DNA from: Imperialibacter sp040222815
GTDB taxonomy: Bacteria > Bacteroidota > Bacteroidia > Cytophagales > Cyclobacteriaceae
DNA length: 64,000 bases
NCBI RefSeq assembly: GCF_040222815.1
Contig: NZ_JAVKCH010000019.1
Span: forward strand, 408,012 to 472,011
Reading direction: 5' to 3'
The notes beneath the pieces are model-generated. The model was not told where the DNA came from. It ran no database searches and saw only the letters and a program-made list of their open reading frames with translations. The translations under genes were made by a program, and so were the position numbers. Below are positions 1 through 6,660 of the stretch, one piece after another. Positions within the stretch are counted from its first letter, which is position 1. Each line of letters begins with the position of its first letter.

Positions 1-893
1 GTAATCAGATTGTCGTCGTCGGGGTTTTCAGTGCCAAAATCTCCGTAAATAATACGCTTCACTACAGCCTTGATGTACTCCTTTTTGAACTGTGTGTTGT
101 CAAACCTTCTATATTTTAAGCCGATAGGGAAGGCACCAGTGGCGATGGTTGACAGCTGCATTTGACGGGCGTAGCTATCGGTATACGGATTGAGCCACAT
201 ATACGCATCTTCGTCTACAGGCTGCCCTCCATGGAGCTTAAAATGCGACACTAAAAAATGCTCGAATGTGGTATGCGTTGGGCCATGCTTTCTTCCTTTT
301 GTGGTGGCAAAGTCTACTTCAAGAGGGATGCCACGGAGGAGCGTATGGGAAAGTAGCACCTCCAGATCTTTAGAGAAATAAGGAGCCAATCCATTCACCT
401 GTGTAGGAAGCATTCTGCCTTCGGCGAAGGTAAATGCCTTGCTGGCGATGGCATCAATCACCTTGGAATTGAAAAGCGACGAAATATGTGCGTCGCTGCC
501 TTCGAGATCATCGGTGTCCCAAATCTTCTCAAAAGTAAGCCGTGTGTCATCATTAAGGTGCACCCAGCTGTCGTAAAGCACATTGAACGACTGCATGGGG
601 TTGGCGGGCACCTTTTTTACCGGGTTCACCTGGCCTTCCAGCGCATAAAGCGACGTCATGATCGTGGCCATGCCGCCTGCCGACGCACCCCCCATGGCGT
701 CGATCACTACGTTGTGTTGTGGAATGAGCTCTTTTGGAATACCTTCTACCTTACCTTCTTTCGCTCGTTGCCAAAGATCCAGTATTTCTATGAGGTAGTC
801 GATAACGCCAGCTGTATAGCAGCCTGCCGACACAGCGCCGGCCATAGTGAGACCCAGGTGAAAAGTAGGTTGGGAAGTGGTTTTTTGAGCCAT
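1..893 (-). CDS. Patatin-like phospholipase (3' end outside window)
   Basis: The gene reads leftward from an ATG at 893 and stays open to the window edge, so the C-terminus is missing. The N-terminus has the glycine-rich oxyanion-hole segment of patatins (LTMAGAVSAGCYTAGV, about residues 15-30) and a clear GxSxG nucleophile elbow, GASAGG, with Ser71 as the expected nucleophile. The catalytic Asp (DG[GA] motif) would lie beyond the visible part or is not recognised. Patatin-fold enzymes hydrolyse acyl chains of membrane lipids, and no signal peptide is visible. It is the last visible gene of a leftward group with the genes ending at 955 and 1682; the gap to the preceding gene is about 60 bases. 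Family assignment is good; substrate is unknown. Confidence 0.82.
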   Translation of the reverse strand, partial: MAQKTTSQPTFHLGLTMAGAVSAGCYTAGVIDYLIEILDLWQRAKEGKVEGIPKELIPQHNVVIDAMGGASAGGMATIMTSLYALEGQVNPVKKVPANPMQSFNVLYDSWVHLNDDTRLTFEKIWDTDDLEGSDAHISSLFNSKVIDAIASKAFTFAEGRMLPTQVNGLAPYFSKDLEVLLSHTLLRGIPLEVDFATTKGRKHGPTHTTFEHFLVSHFKLHGGQPVDEDAYMWLNPYTDSYARQMQLSTIATGAFPIGLKYRRFDNTQFKKEYIKAVVKRIIYGDFGTENPDDDNLI

Positions 894-954
894 GGAGAGA
901 TTGAATTAGAGGTTAAAAAATAGCTAGTGAGGCGCAATGGTGAGTAGGTTCAGG

Positions 955-1674
955 TCATTCCAGAGGTGCTGACTGGCTTTTCATAATATGGTTAAAAGTA
1001 TCACGGCCAACATTTCTATAGAGGTATTGCAGGGCTTCATTGACTGATTTCATGGCCGACATCTCCGTCATCATAATATCGAGCTGCCGTTGCTTTTCCT
1101 CTGACTGCCAATCGAGGTTGTCCCGCAGGTACAAATAGGCCAACCGGGCAATTTCCTTCACATCAGCCTGCTGTTCCATTGCACTAATGATCTCATTAAA
1201 GTAGTTGAGCTCCCTGGAGCGGATTTCATTGGTGAATGACTGCCTGACGTTAGGGAAAATGAAAGCCAGCAGGTCCGACACCTTGATGTGGTTTTCGGCA
1301 CTTTTGGCGTACTTACTGATGGGCATGTCTAAAAAGCCCTTCGACGTAAAGCCAATTAAAAGCGATGTCATCATCACTGCTCCAAATGTTGCAATGCCAG
1401 CCTCCATGGGGGTGTCTAGAAATATTGCTGTTTCAAAATCCGGGAGGTAGTCAGGCTGCACCACTTTTGAATAGGAAAGCAGCATGAGAAACACAGCGCT
1501 GACCAGGCCGTAGACAGCACAGTATTTTCTTAGCCTGCGAGTGCCCCTGAGGTAATAGTAGTAATCGCCATACTCGCTGCTGAGCTCAATTGATTTTGCC
1601 AGATAGCCCCCAAAGAAGGCGCCCATGCAGCCAAGGATTAAGAAAGCGTAGCTTGGAATTAAAAAATTTGACAT
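955..1674 (-). CDS. Three-helix membrane protein, unknown function
   Basis: A 239-residue protein if the ATG at 1674 is used. In-frame ATGs at 1698 and 1725 also exist but lie inside the preceding gene. Three hydrophobic stretches are visible: residues 4-25 (FLIPSYAFLILGCMGAFFGG), about 50-72 and about 90-115. They are followed by a long charged, helical, probably cytoplasmic C-terminal half. No catalytic motif is recognised. It follows the small gene at 1682-1927 with a gap of about 7 bases and precedes the patatin-like phospholipase, so the three are probably cotranscribed. The function is not recognised. Confidence 0.7.
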   Translation of the reverse strand: MSNFLIPSYAFLILGCMGAFFGGYLAKSIELSSEYGDYYYYLRGTRRLRKYCAVYGLVSAVFLMLLSYSKVVQPDYLPDFETAIFLDTPMEAGIATFGAVMMTSLLIGFTSKGFLDMPISKYAKSAENHIKVSDLLAFIFPNVRQSFTNEIRSRELNYFNEIISAMEQQADVKEIARLAYLYLRDNLDWQSEEKQRQLDIMMTEMSAMKSVNEALQYLYRNVGRDTFNHIMKSQSAPLE

Positions 1675-1681
1675 AGCATTT

Positions 1682-1927
1682 TCATTTAAAATAGTCATCA
1701 AAATCTCGCACCTTAAACGGCCCATCGCCGTGTTTCTTGATCGTTACTTGCTTTTCCACCCGCTCAATCTTTAGGCTTTTTTCAAGCTCGGAAAGTGCAC
1801 TTTTCACCTGCGTTTCCAGTCGGGGGAAGACATCAAAAATCTCCTTCTCCTTCATAGACCCCTTGGCTGCCTGAAGTTTTTCAAATACTTCAAGGGTTAG
1901 CGATTTTTTGTTCCAGTCTGAATTCAT
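1682..1927 (-). CDS. Small charged helical protein, unknown function
   Basis: An 81-residue, Lys/Glu-rich, mainly helical protein with no signal peptide, no cysteine and no membrane segment. The central helix-rich part (SMKEKEIFDVFPRLETQVK) could be a small winged-helix or coiled-coil fold, but that is inference only. It is the first gene of the leftward group that continues into the membrane protein and the patatin-like enzyme; the short spacing supports a shared transcript. No family recognised. Confidence 0.6.
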   Translation of the reverse strand: MNSDWNKKSLTLEVFEKLQAAKGSMKEKEIFDVFPRLETQVKSALSELEKSLKIERVEKQVTIKKHGDGPFKVRDFDDYFK

Positions 1928-2495
1928 AGTTGTCTTTTTGTGAGTGAATGATAGCCGCTTTCACCAGACGGCGTTAGTGAAACTCAGAATAAGTAAGGCG
2001 GAGAGTATCGTCGGCGATTGCGATTGCTTAGCCTAATTTTACTGTTATAACGCCAACTAATTTGGTGATTATTCAAATGGATGTCAATACCAAAATATGA
2101 GTATTTGTCTGTTAATGAACACATTAATGCTTCTGATGGTGTTTTTTTGATGACATCGAGCCCCTTCATCCAAATTGACGATGTTACGATGCCGTCTTTT
2201 TGAGTGAGAGCAAGCAGACTACTCAGTGCTCAACAAAAGCCAGTCTCATCAGGGACGACATGGCGGTAACCCCATCCCGATAGCTATCGGGAGGAGGAGT
2301 GAAAAAGAGCGAGGGCCGTAGGTACGGTATATAGAAGCGCCACCTGGCGCAATAGAAGTGGGAACGATGCTTTGCCAACCCGAGCCACTCGGAGTAGAAG
2401 CGCCATTCGGCCATCAATTCAGCTGGATCTCAATTAAATACAGAATAATGAGTATTGACCTTGAAAGGAACTCCCAGTATCTTAAAGGTAAAAAA
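1928..2495. other. Intergenic region between divergent operons, with repeat debris
   Basis: About 570 bases separate the leftward operon from the rightward one at 2496. Short open frames on the minus strand (61 and 64 codons) show no recognisable protein. The right part (about 2263-2420) carries palindromes and near-repeats of the phrase TAGAAG(C/T)G, which looks like a decayed interspersed repeat rather than a gene. Promoters for both operons should lie here, but I cannot place them confidently. Confidence 0.5.
2275..2350. repeat. Palindromic intergenic repeat pair
   Basis: A perfect 18-base palindrome TCCCGATAGCTATCGGGA occupies 2275-2292. A second inverted repeat, GCGCCACCTGGCGC, lies at 2337-2350. 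The first type (CCCGATAGCTATCGGG) is common between genes in this phylum. Comparable palindromes recur in this window at 9493-9510, and a CCCGAC...GTCGGG hairpin lies in the decayed tRNA at 40897. Confidence 0.6.
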
Positions 2496-4055
2496 ATGAA
2501 ACCAGCGCTAATCTATTTATTTTTTCTTTTGCTTCTGCCGCTGCTTTCTCCCGGACAGAAAGTGTATGTAGTGGACTCGCTCACAAAAACTGTAAAGGGA
2601 CAGCTGCCATTTGATGAACCTTTTATTTTGAAAGTACAAGACAAGCACCAGTCAATCGAGAAGGTGTTGCTATATCGACTATATTATAAAAAAGGCGAAC
2701 TAACCGACGAAAAGAATCCCCTAATTCAAATAAAACCCCAGACCATTGAGCCCTTTTACCAGAAAGAGGCCAGACATTTTGAAAATTATGCCTTCCTGGA
2801 TATTGAAGCGCTTCCTCCAGACCTGACACTGGAGGTCAGATTGATACATAAGTTCAGGAAAGCCCCCCTCATGGAGCTTTATGGCGTTTTTAATGAATTC
2901 AAGAGTGGTGAGGACGATAAGGCATACAAAAAGTTGAATGTCCTTCTTACAAAATTACAGCCCACCTTTAAGGACGTCCCTGTCACATCATTTGGATCAA
3001 CGTGGATAACTGACGCCAACCGGGAAGTGGGCCAACTGAACCTTTCGCCTGAAGTAAGAGGTCAGGAGTTGCTCAAGGCCTATCACAAAGCAATCAAGGA
3101 CTTCTACAGTGCCAATATTGCACCCGCATTCAATTCTTTATATTCCGCCACTTTTTCGCCAGCTGTTAGCCACCTGAATAAAAGCAATCTTGCTATCCTT
3201 GAAAAAGACGCCGCTGTCAGTAAGCTTAGCCCCGAGCTGGTGGCATTGCTCTGGAGTCTTTTGGATGCGGGCAAGCTTCAAGGTGTTTACTTGGGCAGCT
3301 ATGGACCTATCAATAGCGCCGGTGTGCAGCCTGCCAAAATTTACGAACTAGAAAAGCGTATAGGAAACCTCTCCAGCTCCCTGAAATATTTCAACGAGCT
3401 GAGGGCGATGGCTGATTGGTTGCAGTTGAGGGACAACGTCAACACCTCAGTGTATACCGGCCTGCTCACTGATTTACGGGCGATCATTGTGCAGCTGACA
3501 TCCAACAGAATGTTTTTGTCCGACCTCAACGATCAACTGATGGAAAAGCTGGACTCAAGCGACCAGATCCGCTATACCACCTGGTTTTCTGGCACCAATG
3601 AAGTGCTAAGCTTGAAAACAAGAGGCACCTATTTCATTATTCCGGAAATAGGCTTGGTAAGCATCTTTGCCAATGGCACCAATACCGACCAGCTATTTGT
3701 CCGCCCCACATTTGGTGTATCTTTCTACCTGAGGCAAGTCAACAAGGAGATTCCCTATAAGCACCTGAAAAACCAATTTTTGCACCGCTTTTCATTTAGT
3801 CTTGCGCTTTCTGCCATTGAAATAACAGATGATCAGTATAGCGATTTCTATAGCAAAATGTCATTACTGGGAGGTGCCAACTATAAACTGACTCGTTCAC
3901 TCTCATTCACCACCGGTATGGCCTTGCTCAACAAGAAAAACCCAATTCCTCTCATTATCGACAACGACCTGGTATTGCGATACTATGCAGGTATTAGCCT
4001 CGATGTGGATTTTGGCGCACAACTTTCGAAACTAACAGGAAAATTCGGTCTCTGA
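2496..4055 (+). CDS. Secreted/outer-membrane protein of unknown function
   Basis: A 519-residue protein starting at the ATG at 2496. Longer in-frame starts exist from 2358, but only this one places a clean signal peptide at the N-terminus (MKPALIYLFFLLLLPLLSPG, then QK). The middle is helical, with many Leu/Lys repeats. The last 150 residues alternate hydrophobic and polar residues with aromatic positions, as in strands of an outer-membrane barrel or autotransporter-like end. It starts a three-gene operon: its stop codon overlaps the next ATG (TGATG at 4053). No family recognised. Role inferred only as envelope-located. Confidence 0.7.
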   Translation: MKPALIYLFFLLLLPLLSPGQKVYVVDSLTKTVKGQLPFDEPFILKVQDKHQSIEKVLLYRLYYKKGELTDEKNPLIQIKPQTIEPFYQKEARHFENYAFLDIEALPPDLTLEVRLIHKFRKAPLMELYGVFNEFKSGEDDKAYKKLNVLLTKLQPTFKDVPVTSFGSTWITDANREVGQLNLSPEVRGQELLKAYHKAIKDFYSANIAPAFNSLYSATFSPAVSHLNKSNLAILEKDAAVSKLSPELVALLWSLLDAGKLQGVYLGSYGPINSAGVQPAKIYELEKRIGNLSSSLKYFNELRAMADWLQLRDNVNTSVYTGLLTDLRAIIVQLTSNRMFLSDLNDQLMEKLDSSDQIRYTTWFSGTNEVLSLKTRGTYFIIPEIGLVSIFANGTNTDQLFVRPTFGVSFYLRQVNKEIPYKHLKNQFLHRFSFSLALSAIEITDDQYSDFYSKMSLLGGANYKLTRSLSFTTGMALLNKKNPIPLIIDNDLVLRYYAGISLDVDFGAQLSKLTGKFGL

Positions 4056-4810
4056 TGAAAAAGAATATATACTACCCCATGATGTTATTTTGCGTGCTCG
4101 CCACCGCTTGTGTTGAGGACGAGGCACCAGCCATCAGTGACGTCATCACCATGAAGCTCTCAAAGTCGGAGGTGAAGGCCGATGGGTCATCCACCGTAAA
4201 AGTTACTCTTGAGCTAAATGCCGATACCGATCCCACACTGCGAACGGCAGTGGTAAAGTCCACCGGAGGCAGCTTTGTCGATGGTGAGGGAACCAAGATT
4301 TCTACGAAGGCCATCAAGAGAAATGAAAAAGTACTGGCAGAGGTATTCTGGCGGGCGCCAGCGTCATCAGGCAAAGTGGGCATTTGGGCCGAACCTGAGC
4401 TGCCTGAGTTTGGAGGGCTTTACGTGGTAAGCGACACCATCGCCGTGGTTGCTTCTCCTCCCAAAACTATTTCTCTAACGGCCGATGCTTTCAGCGTTTA
4501 TACCAACTTTGATAGTGAGCTAAGCTTATCGGGCCGGATGCGCAACGAAGAGGGCAACGGGGTGAACAAGGGCACAAAAGTGCAGTTGATGGACTACTTC
4601 GAAGACTTCGGCGGCAGTCCGGGTGGTTCGTTCAGGGCGGAGTCGCTCAGCAGTGACGGAGAGTCAAAAGTCTCTGCCATCTATTCCCCCGGGGCTATTT
4701 CGCCCGATCAGTATATATGGCTGGTGGCTACCGCCCTTGACGCTGCCGGCAACGAGCTTGAAAATGTAAAAGACTCGCTAAAAGTATATGTAAAGCTAAA
4801 AACTGAATGA
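4055..4810 (+). CDS. Lipoprotein with bacterial Ig-like domain
   Basis: A 251-residue protein with signal peptide and lipobox (VLATAC, Cys19), so it is probably anchored to the outer membrane. Residues about 30-130 have the character of a bacterial Ig/invasin-like (Big) beta-sandwich: ITMKLSKSEVKADGSSTV... followed by a Gly-rich strand pair. A second beta-rich domain fills the C-terminal half. The start overlaps the stop of the upstream gene by one base, and its own end overlaps the downstream small gene by four bases, which indicates translational coupling. Its likely partner is the upstream putative outer-membrane protein. Precise function unknown. Confidence 0.72.
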   Translation: MKKNIYYPMMLFCVLATACVEDEAPAISDVITMKLSKSEVKADGSSTVKVTLELNADTDPTLRTAVVKSTGGSFVDGEGTKISTKAIKRNEKVLAEVFWRAPASSGKVGIWAEPELPEFGGLYVVSDTIAVVASPPKTISLTADAFSVYTNFDSELSLSGRMRNEEGNGVNKGTKVQLMDYFEDFGGSPGGSFRAESLSSDGESKVSAIYSPGAISPDQYIWLVATALDAAGNELENVKDSLKVYVKLKTE

Positions 4811-4998
4811 CCATGAACATGGAAGAGCTAATCAAGGATTACAAAAAACTACTGGAAAAGCATGGTATCAGCAGCGTAGCTGTGGTACAATCCAGAAAAA
4901 AGCAAGCAGGAGCCACTGCAGCGGTTGAATGCCCGGAAGGCCAAAAAAAGGTAAGGGTGGTGGGGCCTGACGGCAAGGTAACCTATGTGTGCATGTGA
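4807..4998 (+). CDS. Small conserved-looking protein with two cysteines
   Basis: A 63-residue protein (or 61 residues from the second ATG at 4813) at the end of the operon, overlapping the lipoprotein gene by four bases. The N-terminus is an amphipathic helix (MEELIKDYKKLLEKHG). The C-terminus is a compact beta-like segment bounded by Cys at positions 38 and 62 (VECPEGQKKVRVVGPDGKV then TYVCM). There is no signal peptide, unlike its two upstream neighbours. Not recognised; the tight coupling suggests it acts with the two envelope proteins. Confidence 0.6.
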   Translation: MTMNMEELIKDYKKLLEKHGISSVAVVQSRKKQAGATAAVECPEGQKKVRVVGPDGKVTYVCM

Positions 4999-5374
4999 GG
5001 TTATTGGGCGGCAATGCGCAGAATGTCGTCGGCATGCGTCGGGGCCATCTGTCTCATAGACTATTAACTGCGAATCCGTTCCAATGCCCTGGCGAAAATC
5101 TTGGGGAGGGGCTGATCTTGCAACGAAGGCCTCTGTTAAGTTTTTAATATTTTGTATTTTCATTTCAAATTCGGAAATGCCCGGTTGATAAGCAATTGAT
5201 CGAACCCATTATTCTGGCCCTGGTTCGATTAAGAAGAGACGCTATTTTTATGTAAATGTACCCATTGGAATAGGGCGGTTTGTCCTGGGTAAACACACCG
5301 AACCAACACCATTCTGTTAGCCTGTTGCAGGTGTGCGTTCGTTTGCAAATTGATAACCTAAAACCACCACAGCT
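4999..5374 (+). other. Intergenic region upstream of the 5375 lipoprotein
   Basis: About 376 bases without a convincing gene. The only frame of note is antisense to the small gene and has no protein-like features. A T-rich stretch near 5138-5163 (TTTTTAATATTTTGTATTTTC) could hold a promoter, but no TTTG/TAnnTTTG pair with correct spacing was found. Confidence 0.4.
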
Positions 5375-6382
5375 ATGAAATTGTCACAACTGTTTACACG
5401 TGCCTTGCTGCCCTTGCTGCTAATCGGCTGTGCAAGCCCCAGAATGCAGAGAGATGTGAGCGAGGCGCATGCGAAAGACCTCCGATTCCTCATGGAGAAC
5501 GATTCCATTCGTTTGATTGAGCTTGATGCTGCTAAAACTGAAAAAGCGTCGATTGAGACCATGCTTTTAGCCACTGAAGCGGAATTAGACGAGGCAAGGG
5601 CAATGATGGAGCGCTTTAGAAATGAATTGGCAGAACCAATAGTTGCCGGCAACCCAATAGATGAGGTGTATGATTCCCTGCTGGCTGTTTCCAGGCTCTA
5701 CCGGCAGCGATACGTGGTGGCTAATGGCGAAATTAGCAGGCAGGAGCAATACCTGGCAGACACACTGGCTGCCAGGCAAATGGGCCTTAGACAGCAGATC
5801 AGCGAATTAAGCGAGGTGGAATTTGATGGAGAGCTATTGGTGAATTGCCCTTCGACAATGCTGGAGACAGTGCCAGAAACTATTACTGCCGTAGTGAGCA
5901 AGGTATTAAACCGTCAGGAGATAATTGGGGCCATTGCGACGGCTCAAAATATTACTATCGATGAATCGGCTGACAATACCACTGCCTTTAGGGTCGTGCT
6001 CACAGACAAAATTCGCCTCTCCGTTGAGTTCGATCCGGCTGATTTCGAATTATTGAGTGGGGCCAAAAGCTTTGAGCGAACGCTCTCTGAGGGCAGGGAA
6101 GAGTGGTTTGATTGGTACATCAAGCCGCTGCGCCCCGGTTCCAATAAGCAGCTGGTGTTTGTGCTGGAGAATCTCGGCAGCAACGGGGAATGGCTACAGA
6201 GAATCCCCGCTCAGCGCAGAGAGATAGAGGTGGGCGTAAAGGCCAGTAGCTTTTTCGTTAACATATGGGTGTTTATAAGAGAGAACCCGGAATGGGCTTT
6301 GACATCCATTATCATCCCCATTGTTACCTTCCTGGTGGGATGGTGGAAAGGTCGGAAGAAGAAGAAAGAAGCGCCGGTATAA
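5375..6382 (+). CDS. Lipoprotein with coiled coil and C-terminal membrane anchor
   Basis: A 335-residue protein. It has a signal peptide with lipobox LLLIGC (Cys19), then a long charged coiled coil (about 25-150), a beta-rich domain (about 155-285), a hydrophobic segment near the end (TSIIIPIVTFLVGWW) and a cationic tail GRKKKKE. Carrying both an N-terminal lipid anchor and a C-terminal transmembrane helix is unusual; the lipoprotein could tether to one membrane while the helix sits in the same or the other membrane. It stands alone, convergent with the MazG/GIY-YIG module. No family recognised. Confidence 0.68.
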   Translation: MKLSQLFTRALLPLLLIGCASPRMQRDVSEAHAKDLRFLMENDSIRLIELDAAKTEKASIETMLLATEAELDEARAMMERFRNELAEPIVAGNPIDEVYDSLLAVSRLYRQRYVVANGEISRQEQYLADTLAARQMGLRQQISELSEVEFDGELLVNCPSTMLETVPETITAVVSKVLNRQEIIGAIATAQNITIDESADNTTAFRVVLTDKIRLSVEFDPADFELLSGAKSFERTLSEGREEWFDWYIKPLRPGSNKQLVFVLENLGSNGEWLQRIPAQRREIEVGVKASSFFVNIWVFIRENPEWALTSIIIPIVTFLVGWWKGRKKKKEAPV

Positions 6383-6418
6383 GTACTCCCTGTACGTCGG
6401 CGTACGTCGGAGCCCAAC

Positions 6419-6448
6419 AAAAAAAATCCCGCATTCTCATGCGGGATT
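6419..6448 (-). terminator. Intrinsic terminator of the MazG/GIY-YIG module
   Basis: A perfect 10-bp stem AATCCCGCAT / ATGCGGGATT (6425-6434 and 6439-6448) with a 4-base loop TCTC. Read on the minus strand it is followed at once by a run of eight T, so it is a textbook Rho-independent terminator for leftward transcription. It sits 32 bases beyond the stop of the 59-residue gene. On the plus strand the stem lacks an immediate T-run, although it could also slow transcription from the 5375 gene. Confidence 0.85.
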
Positions 6449-6480
6449 CTAGGTTGGGTTTTTACACCCTAGGGCACGTA

Positions 6481-6660
6481 TCATACATCGTCAGATTCGT
6501 TCGACAAAAGGGCACTTGATAGCTCAGTATACTTGGTATACCTTACTGTACCCATATTTTCCCTCATCTCTGCGCTGGGCAAAAAGCTGATCTTGTTGCG
6601 CTTGATGCTGTAGTTACCAACCTCATCAGGCGTGTCGTAGCCTTTGCTGCTGATTTTCAT
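6481..6660 (-). CDS. 59-residue protein, third gene of the nuclease-helicase module
   Basis: The ATG at 6660 directly follows the TGA stop of the nuclease-helicase gene with no intervening base. The frame runs 59 codons to a TGA at 6481, and the terminator follows within 32 bases. The protein begins MKISSKGYDTPDEVGNYSIK and continues with a basic middle and an acidic end (SNESDDV). It has no signal peptide, cysteine or membrane helix. The zero-base spacing and shared terminator argue that it is translated as part of the operon. Not recognised; a small regulatory or immunity-like partner is possible but unproven. It could also be a chance frame, though position and length make that less likely. 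Confidence 0.6.
   Translation of the reverse strand: MKISSKGYDTPDEVGNYSIKRNKISFLPSAEMRENMGTVRYTKYTELSSALLSNESDDV

Noticed and set aside
1984..2169. 61-codon minus-strand frame near the leftward operon
   Set aside because: No start context or recognisable family; it could be a gene relic but nothing supports it.
2223..2417. 64-codon minus-strand frame
   Set aside because: It lies inside palindromic repeat debris and does not look like a protein.
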